DNA from: Silicimonas sp.
GTDB lineage: Bacteria; Pseudomonadota; Alphaproteobacteria; Rhodobacterales; Rhodobacteraceae
NCBI GenBank assembly: GCA_022824315.1
Contig: JAJEAC010000086.1
Location: 1 to 64,000, forward strand
Reading direction: 5' to 3'
Length of the DNA: 64,000 nucleotides
The translations under genes and the position numbers were made by a program. The notes below the pieces were generated by a model. It was not told where the DNA came from, did no database searches, and saw nothing but the letters and a program-made list of their open reading frames with translations. Below, one piece after another: positions 38,729-46,765 of the stretch (its first letter is position 1; every line of letters starts with the position of its first letter).

Positions 38729-39949
38729 ATGAGCACGTCGCAGCACGACAGCCCGTATTCTTGGCTCAGGCTCGCAATGAGCCTGGGCCTTTCCATCGTC
38801 GGCAGCATCGGCATGTGGGCGACAGTCGTCGTGTTGCCGGACATGCAGGCAGAATTCGGCGCCAGCAGGGCGATGGCCTCCGTTCCGTACGTCCTGACCA
38901 TGTTTGGTTTCGCTGCAGGAAATTTCCTAATGGGACGCGCCGTGGACCGCTGGGGCATTACTCCTGTGCTCGCCGTTTCCGCGCTTTTTCTCTTCTCCGG
39001 ATTCGCGCTGTGCGCCTCGGCATCCTCCATGCTACCAATCGCGTTTCTGCACCTGCTTCTCGGCGTCGGCGCGGCGGCGAGCTTTGCACCGCTGATCGCG
39101 GATGCATCGCAGTGGTTTCTCCGTCGGCGCGGCATCGCAGTTGCCGTTGTCGCAAGCGGCAACTACCTTGCCGGGACTGTCTGGCCACCGTTCATCGCGG
39201 CAGTGATGATCGATCACGGATGGCGCGGCGCCTATCTTGCATTGGCCGGACTGGCCATCACGGTCCTGTTGCCGGGCTCATTGCTCCTGCGTAGGCGCAT
39301 TGATGCGTCCTCGACTGCGCACGCCACCGCGAACGCAGCAGCGCAGGCAGAGGCGATTGCGCTCTCGCCAAGAGCCCTTCAAGCGCTTCTCGCGCTCGCC
39401 GGAATCGGATGCTGCGTGGCCATGTCCATGCCCCAGGTCCATATCGTCGCACTCTGCATTGACCGCGGCTTCGGCCCTCAGGCCGGCGCGGAAATGCTGA
39501 GCCTGATGCTTGCTGGAGGAGTGGTTTCCCGACTTGGCTTTGGTGCATTCTCGGACCGTTTCGGCGGGTTGATGACGCTCCTTGTCGGCGGCACATTGCA
39601 GATGATCGCCCTGTGCCTGTTCCTGATCCAAGGTGGCCTTGCATCACTTTACCTGATCGCTCTTGTCTTCGGCCTGTCCCAGGGCGGCATCGTGCCGAGC
39701 TACGCGATCACCGTGCGGGAATTCATGCCTCCCCGCGAGGCCGGCAGGCGCATCGGGATAGTCATTGGCGCCACGATCACCGGTATGGCTCTGGGTGCCT
39801 GGATGTCCGGTTGGCTCTATGACCAAAGCGGGAATTACGCGCTTGCAATCTGGAACGGCATCGCGTGGAACGCGCTCAATGTCGGAATCGCACTTCTGCT
39901 GCTTAGCCGTGTCGGCGGGCGCCGTGCCGTTAGGGCAAACGCGCACTGA
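38729..39949 (+). CDS. MFS transporter
   Basis: This 406-residue major facilitator has twelve likely membrane helices. The first is LRLAMSLGLSIVGSIGMW, and the loop-2/3 motif is NFLMGRAVDRWGITP (MFS A-motif type). The second half repeats it with LGFGAFSDRFGGLM, as in monocarboxylate/oxalate-like permeases (OFA/MCT group). It lies downstream of the GlxA-type regulator in the same direction, so the regulator may control it. Substrate is unknown; an organic anion is plausible from the family. The ribosome site is weak, with only GGCATG-like sequence before the ATG. Confidence 0.9.
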   Translation: MSTSQHDSPYSWLRLAMSLGLSIVGSIGMWATVVVLPDMQAEFGASRAMASVPYVLTMFGFAAGNFLMGRAVDRWGITPVLAVSALFLFSGFALCASASSMLPIAFLHLLLGVGAAASFAPLIADASQWFLRRRGIAVAVVASGNYLAGTVWPPFIAAVMIDHGWRGAYLALAGLAITVLLPGSLLLRRRIDASSTAHATANAAAQAEAIALSPRALQALLALAGIGCCVAMSMPQVHIVALCIDRGFGPQAGAEMLSLMLAGGVVSRLGFGAFSDRFGGLMTLLVGGTLQMIALCLFLIQGGLASLYLIALVFGLSQGGIVPSYAITVREFMPPREAGRRIGIVIGATITGMALGAWMSGWLYDQSGNYALAIWNGIAWNALNVGIALLLLSRVGGRRAVRANAH

Positions 39950-40021
39950 CGGAAATTTCCGTGCGATGCCGACCGCTTGATCGGCGCGCCCTTGACGACA
40001 GTATCTCTCTCGGAGCCTACC

Positions 40022-40606
40022 GTGAACATGATCCGACGTGCATATGACTGGACACTGAGCCTTGCCGGGCATCCTCGTGCGCTCGGTGTGCTCGCCGTCG
40101 TGGCCTTCGTCGAAAGCTCGGTCTTCCCGGTTCCGCCCGATGTCCTGATGATACCGATGATTCTTGCAACGCCGTCGCGCGCCTTCTTGATCGCGGGCGT
40201 GTGCACGATGGCGTCCGTGCTCGGCGGCCTCTTCGGCTACTTCATTGGTGCTGCCCTATACGACACCGTGGGCCTGACCGTACTCGACTTCTACGGACAG
40301 GTGGCTGCGGCCGAGAGCTTCAGCGACCGGTTCAACCGGAATGGTGCATGGGCCGTGCTCATTGCGGGAATGACGCCGTTTCCGTACAAGGTCATCACGA
40401 TCATGTCAGGATGGACGGGCTTGTCCTTGCCCGTCTTCGTGGCATCCTCGGTTGTCGCGCGCGGTCTCCGGTTCTTTGTCGTGGCCGCGCTTCTCTGGAA
40501 ATTTGGAGCGCCCATGCGCAGATTCATCGACGAGTATCTCGGTCTTCTGTTCACCGCCTTCGTCATACTGCTGATCGGAGGCTTTGCGATCGTGGGGTAC
40601 CTGTGA
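40022..40606 (+). CDS. YqaA/DedA-family inner membrane protein
   Basis: This roughly 194-residue membrane protein contains AVVAFVESSVFPVPPDVLMIPM, GGLFGYFIGAALYD and FGAPMRRFIDEYLG, the pattern of the YqaA branch of the SNARE-associated/DedA superfamily. Members are thought to act as lipid or membrane-potential-linked transporters. The GTG at 40022 is placed 6 nt after GGAG. The ATG at 40028 (MIRRAYDWTLSLAGHPRAL) is also possible. Its stop overlaps the DsbB start (GTGA), a coupling often seen in alphaproteobacteria for this pair. Confidence 0.87.
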   Translation: MNMIRRAYDWTLSLAGHPRALGVLAVVAFVESSVFPVPPDVLMIPMILATPSRAFLIAGVCTMASVLGGLFGYFIGAALYDTVGLTVLDFYGQVAAAESFSDRFNRNGAWAVLIAGMTPFPYKVITIMSGWTGLSLPVFVASSVVARGLRFFVVAALLWKFGAPMRRFIDEYLGLLFTAFVILLIGGFAIVGYL

Positions 40607-41067
40607 CCCGACGTGCCACGATGCTCTTTGCCGCCGCAGGGTCGGTCGCGCTTCTCGCGGGCGCATTCGCATTTCAGATGCTTGGTTATGCGCCCTGCGA
40701 GATCTGCATATGGCAGCGCTGGCCACACGGCGTGGCAGTTGCTGCTGGCGCGGTGACTCTGATTGCCGGACCCGCACTGCTTCTCGGTCTCGTCGGCGCC
40801 ATTTCCGCCCTCGTGACCGCCGGAATCGGAGTCTATCACACCGGAATCGAGCGCGGATTCTGGGATGGACCAGCTTCCTGCACCGGGAGCGGTGGCGACC
40901 TCGCAGGTCTTTCCGGCAACGAGCTCCTCTCCCTTGATGTTGCAGGTGGCATTGTCATGTGTGACGAGGTCGCTTGGGCCTTCGCAGGATTGTCCATGGC
41001 CAGTTGGAACGCTGTTCTTTCGCTGGGACTTGCTTGCATCTGGATCCGGGCGATCCGAACGGCCTGA
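40603..41067 (+). CDS. DsbB-family disulfide bond formation protein
   Basis: This 154-residue inner-membrane protein has four likely helices. The first periplasmic redox pair is YAPCEICIWQRWPHG (CxxC). A second pair is formed by PASCTG and VMCDEV in the second loop, as in DsbB, which reoxidises periplasmic DsbA and passes electrons to quinone. It starts at GTG 40603, overlapping the YqaA-type gene stop. An ATG at 40621 is an alternative. No dsbA is next to it. Length is slightly below the E. coli protein but normal for alphaproteobacterial DsbB homologues. Confidence 0.88.
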   Translation: MTRRATMLFAAAGSVALLAGAFAFQMLGYAPCEICIWQRWPHGVAVAAGAVTLIAGPALLLGLVGAISALVTAGIGVYHTGIERGFWDGPASCTGSGGDLAGLSGNELLSLDVAGGIVMCDEVAWAFAGLSMASWNAVLSLGLACIWIRAIRTA

Positions 41068-41344
41068 TCCGTGGCGATCATTCCAGGCTTCGATCCTGGG
41101 CGACCAGGCCATTTCATGTCAGTGGCATTGGTGGTTGCTCGTTCCCTGATTCAGGAAGTCCTCGCCTGCGACCTGTAGGCTTGCCTCTGCAAAATTGACC
41201 GGGCGCTGGCCGACATTTGTGCGTGCCGGAACATCAGCATCCGCGCCAATTGGGGACATGACCGTATCGAAGAGCCGACCAGCGCGATCCAATGCAGCGG
41301 AACAAGGATTATGCAACCTGAAGTCTGGAAATTGCCGTGAAGGT

Positions 41345-42556
41345 TCAGTCATCGAGCTGTTCCCATTTGATGTATGCCTTGGTTTCGGTTTCCCATTTTT
41401 CGTCGATCTCTACGAGGACTGCGGTTGAGAGGCGCTCCAGGGCGTCAAGGTTTGGAAAGACCCTGACCTTGGATGTGCGCCGCTTGAGCTCCTGCTGGAT
41501 AGGCCGTTCGATCCCGTTCGAGGTTCGCATGCGTTTGTGGTGCGCCTCTGGCAAGGTGAAGACCGCGAGTCCCTCTGGGACATTGTTTTCCAGCCAGTCA
41601 GCGAAGTCGGGATGCTTGTCGCGGTAGCTCGCCACGAGGGTGGCCAGTTCAGCCTCGGCGGCTTGGAGCGAGGACGCATTCCAGACGGCTCTGAGCTGTT
41701 TCCCGATACGTTTTCTGATGTCGTTGTTTGGGCCGTGCTGCACGGCGTTCTGAGCCAAGTGGAATTGGCAGCGCTGCCAGGTGGCCGCCCCCAATACGGC
41801 GCGGCGCGCGGCTTTCAGCCCCGCATGATCATCGGAGACGATGAAGGTCGTACCGCGCATGCCACGGGTTTGCAGGCTTTCCAGGAAGGCCCTCCAGTGA
41901 ACCTCTGCCTCGGAGAGCGCCACAGAGAGGCCCAGAACGTGTCTGCGCTCATCCAACCCCACCCCGATGGCCGAAAGCACCGCTACATCGCGCACAACGC
42001 CGTCATGCCGGGCCTTTTCGTAGCGCGCATCCAGAATGAGGTATTTCATCTGGTCGAGGGGGCGGTTGCGCCAGGCGGCGAGTTCATCATCCAGCAACTT
42101 GGTTGCGCGGCTGACCTGAGTTGACGACAGGCTTTCGATCCCGAATTCGCGCATCACGTCTTCGGCCTGTCGCGTCGAGACGCCTTTGATGTACATCTCG
42201 GCAACGGCGAGCATGACGGCGCGAGAAGACCGCTGGCCGCGTTCAAGCGACTGAGGATAGAACGGATCGTTCCCGTGACCGGCCGTCTTGGGCACCTGAA
42301 TGGTGACAGTCCCGGCTGGGGTGTCGATCCGCTTGGGCTTGTAGCCGTTAGCGTAGCCCTGCCGTTCGGACGTCCGCTCGTAATGGCTGGCGCGCAGGTG
42401 CTGCTCGCGCTCGATCTGCATCGCGAGTTCGAGGATCTGGCCAAAGACCTGCACCAGATCGGTCGCCCCGTTTGCGATCAGATGTTCCAAAACTGCCTCA
42501 ATCGTCGTAGTGTGTCGTAGGTCCACTTGCTTCCTCCATGAAGGTTTCATTTCCAT
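41345..42556 (-). CDS. IS256-family transposase
   Basis: This 403-residue mutator-type DDE transposase is intact. Catalytic acidic residues lie in YLILDARYEKARHDG (first D), FIVSDDHAGLKAARRAVLG (second D) and RTSNGIERPIQQELKRRT (E). The conserved WQRCQFHLAQNA block is present. It starts MEMKPSWRKQVDLRHTT on the minus strand, 20 bp inside a 36-bp perfect palindrome. Length and motifs match active family members, so the element may still move. Lower GC in some parts and the intact target repeats suggest a recent arrival. Confidence 0.95.
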   Translation of the reverse strand: MEMKPSWRKQVDLRHTTTIEAVLEHLIANGATDLVQVFGQILELAMQIEREQHLRASHYERTSERQGYANGYKPKRIDTPAGTVTIQVPKTAGHGNDPFYPQSLERGQRSSRAVMLAVAEMYIKGVSTRQAEDVMREFGIESLSSTQVSRATKLLDDELAAWRNRPLDQMKYLILDARYEKARHDGVVRDVAVLSAIGVGLDERRHVLGLSVALSEAEVHWRAFLESLQTRGMRGTTFIVSDDHAGLKAARRAVLGAATWQRCQFHLAQNAVQHGPNNDIRKRIGKQLRAVWNASSLQAAEAELATLVASYRDKHPDFADWLENNVPEGLAVFTLPEAHHKRMRTSNGIERPIQQELKRRTSKVRVFPNLDALERLSTAVLVEIDEKWETETKAYIKWEQLDD

Positions 42557-42575
42557 GGGATAGCACGATGGCGCT

Positions 42576-42611
42576 GCGTTTTACCGGGGGGCATGCCCCC
42601 CGGTAAAACGC
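42576..42611. repeat. 36-bp perfect palindrome inside the IS256 element
   Basis: Bases 42576-42611 read the same on both strands, centred on GGGGGGCATGCCCCCC with GCGTTTTACC arms. In RNA it would form a long hairpin just upstream of the transposase start, where a block to read-through transcription or translation from outside promoters would limit transposition. Confidence 0.85.
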
Positions 42612-42891
42612 CTCAAAGCGCAAACCTCAGACAAATTTCCAGACATCAAGTTACAGTACCGGAACAAGACCATCCTGCTCAATGCGGCTCTTCCCGGCCG
42701 ACATGCATCGGACGCGCATATGAAATCGGTGTCATTCCGAAATATGCGCGTTCAAGGGCCCCCGCCTTCACAATGCTTCAACTTGGCCCATACAAGAGCA
42801 CACCCCGGGCGCTTGCGAAACGCAGAGGCGGAACCGGGGGGGTGCAGACTGAAAGGTTGTTTCTTTGCTGGCAGATGTCAGCACTTTTTGA

Positions 42892-43674
42892 GTGCTCGAA
42901 AGTGCATTTTCTCGCGAGCGAATGCAAACCCACCTTGATGCAGCGCATGGGGACCACGCAATCGCTCTGCAGCACTGCACCCGAAACGTACAACTTGGGG
43001 CCGCGTTTCGCGGACCCTTGCAAGCGCTTGAAGTTACTGTGCGAAACACGATGCATGGTCAGCTAGCAACATGTTACGGCAGCCATTGGTACATTGAACC
43101 TGCTCCGGGCGTCGATAGTCACGCCAGCAAATTCCATGGACGGCCTATTGAGGCATAGCACAGGTGCGCCACACCCGGGCAGTTCGTGGCATCAATGTCG
43201 CTGGGATCTTGGCTTCGGCTTCTCGGCCGCGGCGATTATATCAATGGCGGCAGCAAGGCTGACCACGAAAGGACTCTCTGGCACCCGGCACTATTCAAGG
43301 GGGTTCCGGGCCGCCAGCGACGGGCAGTGCAGCAAAGGCTGGATCGACTGCGACAGCTTCGAAACCGAATCGCGCATCACGAGCCAATATTCGACCGGAA
43401 TCTGACGGAAGATCATGAGCTACACTTGGACGCCCTGGGCTGGGTCTCGGCAGAAGTCCGAGCATGGATTGAAACGCACAGCATTTTGCCAGAAGTGCTC
43501 CAAGCTCCGCTCCCCGATCCAATCCGATTTTACCAGGACGCCACATCATTTTCTGCATTTTCTGCCACGTCACGTGCTGCATCCACGGGACACAAACAGG
43601 GAGTCCTGTCGCCGCGTTCCGTGAATCAATTCCTGATGTTAGGACAACACTTCACAGAATTGAATTTCATGTGA
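42892..43674 (+). pseudogene. Abi-like (HEPN) protein interrupted by an amber codon
   Basis: From GTG 42892 the frame encodes LESAFSRERMQTHLDAAHGD and FRGPLQALEVTVRNTMHGQL, which I recognise as the N-terminus of Abi-like proteins. A TAG at 43156-43158 interrupts it. The same frame continues with VASMSLGSWLRLLGRG, TLWHPALFKG and RLRQLRNRIAHHEPIF, the HEPN RNase-type R-x4-H motif, and ends at 43674. Removing the single stop gives about 260 residues, the normal size. The homologous family is linked to phage exclusion, but here the HEPN motif lies after the stop, so the product would be inactive unless the amber is suppressed or re-initiation occurs. It lies about 220 bp from the IS256 element. 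Confidence 0.75.
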
Positions 43675-43853
43675 GAATCGCCTCCGGAGACGGGATCGTA
43701 TCTTGCGGCATTCCTGGCCTTCGCCACGCCGTTCACCTTGGGGAAAGCGTCGAAGCAAATCCGATGGCTCGATGTCAGCTATCGGAATTTCTTCGTGCAT
43801 CGTCGAAACGTTCCTTCTGGCCGCATGCTTATATTGCTTGTAGTTTCGATCGC

Positions 43854-44558
43854 ATGACAATCGAACCGAGACTGGACATTATCGGTGCGGCGCTTGCTGA
43901 TCCCAGCCGATCGCGAATTCTGTGCGAGTTGATGGACGGGCGCGCGTTTACAAACAAGGAGCTGGCCAGCGCGGCCAGTATCGCCCCGCAAACCGCAAGT
44001 GCGCACCTGACGCAGCTGGAGATGGCCGGTTTGACATCCTCGTTGCGCAGCGGTCGACATGTGTATCACAGGATTGCGAGTGCCAAGGTTGCCAGTGCAC
44101 TGGAAGGGTTGGCAACACTGTCGTCGACCGATCACTTGTCCCGAAAAGATCGACCCAGCACCGACACGCGACGAGCACGCAGTTGCTACAACCATATCGC
44201 GGGCAGGCTCGGTGTACTGATGACTGACCGCTTGGTTGCGCTCGGCGTGATGCAAGTTCGTAACGAATCCATTTCTCCCGCCTCGCAGTGTCAAACTTTC
44301 TTCAATGACATCGGGGTGATGATACCACCTGTCGCTCCAGGAAAGCCGCTGGCAAGGCTCTGCCTCGACTGGACGGAACGACGGTATCATATCGCGGGTC
44401 CGCTGGCTGTGGCGATTATGCAGAAGTCGATGGATGCAAAATGGCTCGAGAGTCGCAGTGGAAGCCGCGCCCTGACCGTCACGGACGACGGCTTTGATGC
44501 GTTTGGCCGCTGGTTCGGCCTGAGCAGAGATGTTCTTGAACGTGGCGATTTGAACTGA
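43854..44558 (+). CDS. ArsR-family transcriptional regulator with C-terminal domain
   Basis: From ATG 43854 this is 234 residues. An ArsR winged helix occupies residues 1-90: DIIGAALADPSRSRILCELMDG, then NKELASAASIAPQTASAHLTQLEMAGLTSSLRSGRHVYHRIA. A further domain of about 130 residues follows (VLMTDRLVALGVMQVRN, LCLDWTERRYHIAGPLAVAI), as in regulators of the NolR/Rv2034-like long ArsR group. No cysteine metal site is obvious, so the signal is unknown. No good ribosome site precedes the ATG, so a leaderless mRNA is possible. It may control the neighbouring NIF3-like gene. Confidence 0.85.
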   Translation: MTIEPRLDIIGAALADPSRSRILCELMDGRAFTNKELASAASIAPQTASAHLTQLEMAGLTSSLRSGRHVYHRIASAKVASALEGLATLSSTDHLSRKDRPSTDTRRARSCYNHIAGRLGVLMTDRLVALGVMQVRNESISPASQCQTFFNDIGVMIPPVAPGKPLARLCLDWTERRYHIAGPLAVAIMQKSMDAKWLESRSGSRALTVTDDGFDAFGRWFGLSRDVLERGDLN

Positions 44559-44638
44559 GTTCGGCCGTTGGCGAATTGTCATTTTCCGCAACACCTACGA
44601 ACCGGGCTATCACTTGCATGAAGTAGCCTGAGAATCCA

Positions 44639-45082
44639 ATGACACTGCCCGAGTTCCAAAACGACAGATTCGTCGCCGAAGAAGGTTTGCGGATTGTCGT
44701 CCAGGTGCCGGCCACGTGCGCGCCACGAATCGTCGACGCGATTCTGGCCGAAGACGCCCTGAAATACGGCGACTATGATTGCGTCACCTTCACGACCGCG
44801 GCAGGAGTGCAGCAGTTCAGATCTCTGGGAAGCGGTCGCAATTTAGCGACCGGGAAAGTGGTCGAAGTGCCTTGCGTGGAACTGTCGTTCTTTCTGAGCG
44901 GCGATGATGTGAGAGCCGCAAGGGTTCTGGCAGCGATCTATTCCTCACACCCCTACGAAGAGCCCGTCGTGTTCGTTGAGCCGTGTGCAAGAACGCTGCA
45001 TGTCCGGGGGATGGATGAAGACAATCCCAACAGATTCTGGAACGGCGATGCCGAGGATTGGGTGCCCATGGAGCATCGGTAG
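44639..45082 (+). CDS. NIF3/CutA-like ferredoxin-fold protein
   Basis: This 147-residue protein has the pattern of the small insert domain of NIF3-family proteins (YqfO type) or stand-alone relatives. The segment LKYGDYDCVTFTTAAGVQQFRSLG is followed by VPCVELSFFLSGDDVRAARVLAAIYSSHPYEEPVVFVEP, which includes the HPYEEP signature. The domain has a CutA-like ferredoxin fold thought to bind metals or small ligands. No NIF3 metallo core is attached. It follows the ArsR gene by 80 bp in the same direction. Function is not established. Confidence 0.78.
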   Translation: MTLPEFQNDRFVAEEGLRIVVQVPATCAPRIVDAILAEDALKYGDYDCVTFTTAAGVQQFRSLGSGRNLATGKVVEVPCVELSFFLSGDDVRAARVLAAIYSSHPYEEPVVFVEPCARTLHVRGMDEDNPNRFWNGDAEDWVPMEHR

Positions 45083-45795
45083 AGGAACTTCTTCGGCGTG
45101 TTGCGGCAATCGCCCGGCAGGGTTCAATCGGTGAATTCGCTGCCCTTTGCATGGTCGGTTACCTTCGCAATAGGATGCATGTCAGCATTGAATGACAGGC
45201 TACATCGTCGACTCGTTGATTGACGGCGATCTTCAACAAACCATCGCGCGTGACCTTCGTTGGATCGGGCGGTTTATGCGTCGCGCACAAACCATGCTTT
45301 CAGATCACGTGCGCCCCGACCGGAGGGCAATTCTTGACCACGGATTCGCCGGAGAGCATGAAGACGTCGCTGGCGGGCTTGATTGTGTGCGGCCAAGAAC
45401 GGGCACCTTCACCGGCCAGCCCAACTGAGCCGGGACAAACCTCAGCACTTGCTCGGGGCCTCCTCTCCAGAGGACAAAATGCGCCCCGGAATTCGCAAGG
45501 TGCAGAACTGAAGGGCGAAGCCGGTTCGGTTCTCTGGCCGTCTTCGTTCGTTGATGTGTTCAAGATCGTCGCAGGCCAGTGTGCAGTGCCGTAGCATGTC
45601 CGCTTCGTCAGTTGGGAGACCAAAGTGCGCCGAAAGCCGGCACCCGGTCAGAATGGTGCGATGCGGCACGGTTCTTTGCGTCTTTGAACGGTTTTGCTTA
45701 CAGATGATTGCGACATGTAACGGGGAATGGCTGCGATGATCGAATTTCTCCAATGTGTCACAATCGTTCGATTAGGAAATTGGCAGGTATGACGC
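45083..45795. other. Intergenic space holding a transposase fragment
   Basis: Apart from the Tn3-type fragment at 45405-45669 described separately, I see no gene in these 713 bp. The other short frames have no recognisable family. Confidence 0.45.
45405..45669 (-). pseudogene. Tn3-family transposase N-terminal fragment (DUF4158)
   Basis: Read leftward from GTG 45669 the frame gives VPHRTILTGCRLSAHFGLP, then TDEADMLRHCTLACDDLE and RRRPENRTGFALQFCTLRIP with a GRILSSGEEAP end. This is the DUF4158 start of Tn3-type transposases (tail pattern LRHYTLSDxDLxLI...RRRxxNRLGFALQLCYLRYPGR). The frame then slips near 45448, and RFVPAQLG continues in another frame before similarity ends around 45410. The remaining 900 or so residues are absent. 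It is dead debris marking earlier transposon activity in this patch. Confidence 0.7.
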
Positions 45796-46152
45796 ATGAC
45801 GGCCAAGGCTGTGAACCTCTCCGAAAAACTCAGCGAGTTTTCCGAATACTGGTCGCCGAAAATCGTCTCACAGTTCAACGGCCACGATGTTATGGTGGTG
45901 AAGGTCCAAGGGGAATTTGTCTGGCACTCGCATGACGACACGGATGACTTTTTCCTCGTTCTGGATGGCATCGTGACGATTGAGACAGAACAGGGGAATG
46001 TCATCCTTGAGCCAGGAGAGCTGTACGTTGTCCCGAAAGGCGTTCAGCATCGGCCGGTCGCACAGGAAGAAGCCCATATTTTGCTGATTGAGCCAAAAGG
46101 GACACCCAACACGGGCGATGCCAAAACGGCGGTGCAAAAAGTCAAAATATAG
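45796..46152 (+). CDS. Cupin-domain protein
   Basis: This 118-residue single-domain cupin has metal-binding motif 1 in GEFVWHSHDDTDDFFLVLDG (two His and a Glu-like position changed to Asp) and motif 2 in PGELYVVPKGVQHRP (one His). It resembles the small cupins annotated as mannose-6-phosphate isomerase-like, but the barrel alone does not identify a substrate. It starts at ATG 45796 with MTAKAVNLSEKLSEF. It stands by itself between a transposase fragment and a long empty stretch before gyrA. Confidence 0.85.
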   Translation: MTAKAVNLSEKLSEFSEYWSPKIVSQFNGHDVMVVKVQGEFVWHSHDDTDDFFLVLDGIVTIETEQGNVILEPGELYVVPKGVQHRPVAQEEAHILLIEPKGTPNTGDAKTAVQKVKI

Positions 46153-46765
46153 CGCGGGCCGGCCATGCACATGTACGCAGGGCCGACGGCTGCCAGACGC
46201 TCGACCTTCAACAAGACGCATCGATTGGCGCCGGGGCAACCGGTGGCCAAATCTGTTCGTTTCAGGTCTCGGAGAAGAATGATGGAAGACCTGGATTGAA
46301 AGTTTGCCCGAGCGCCTTGCGTGAAGACGCTGAACTCGTTGCTTGGAAACTTGACCGCTTGGGCCGCAGTTGGCGCCACCTCGCCAGAATCGACCCTGTT
46401 CTTCCCGAGAGCACGGCGTCGGCGTGAATGTGCTCGCAGGCCAGGGTGCACAGATCGACACATCAATTGCGGCGGGTCGCGGTGACTTGGCATCATTGCC
46501 GCCCTCGCTGAATTTGAAGTCGAGTCGATCCAAGCGGAATGTTACGGGGTCACAAGAAACGTGTGCCGGAGCTTGGGGTGGCATTCCGCACCAAGCCATA
46601 GCAGCCCCCAAGGTCGGTCTGCGGCCAGCGATTGCCGCCCGGAAAGCGCGCATCGGACTTCACGACACCACGCTTCGAAACAAGTCTCCCATTGCACACA
46701 ATCAATGGCGTCTGATATGAAGGGCGCAACGAGATATGGTCCATCGGTGACGAAAAGGCAACTCC
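46153..46765. other. Intergenic stretch upstream of gyrA, no gene recognised
   Basis: About 613 bp. Some minus-strand frames are open but I see no family pattern, RNA gene or repeat. The gyrA promoter should lie near its right end. Confidence 0.45.

Larger units (their letters stand above)
41307..42659 (-). mobile_element. IS256-family insertion sequence with 9-bp target duplication
   Basis: The ends share an imperfect inverted repeat. Left (41312-41331) reads TGCAACCTGAAGTCTGGAAA, and the complement of the right end reads TGTAACTTGATGTCTGGAAA. CGGAACAAG occurs at 41298-41306 and again at 42660-42668, a 9-bp direct repeat consistent with IS256-family target duplication. The outermost 4-5 bp of the ends match poorly, so the border is good to a few bases. 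The element is about 1.35 kb with one transposase. It landed just upstream of the damaged Abi-like gene. Confidence 0.82.

Noticed and set aside
41119-41352. Minus-strand frame running from the IS256 end into the left flank as a disrupted gene
   Set aside because: Joining the flanks across the 9-bp duplication leads to a stop codon upstream and no recognisable protein, so an interrupted gene is not supported.
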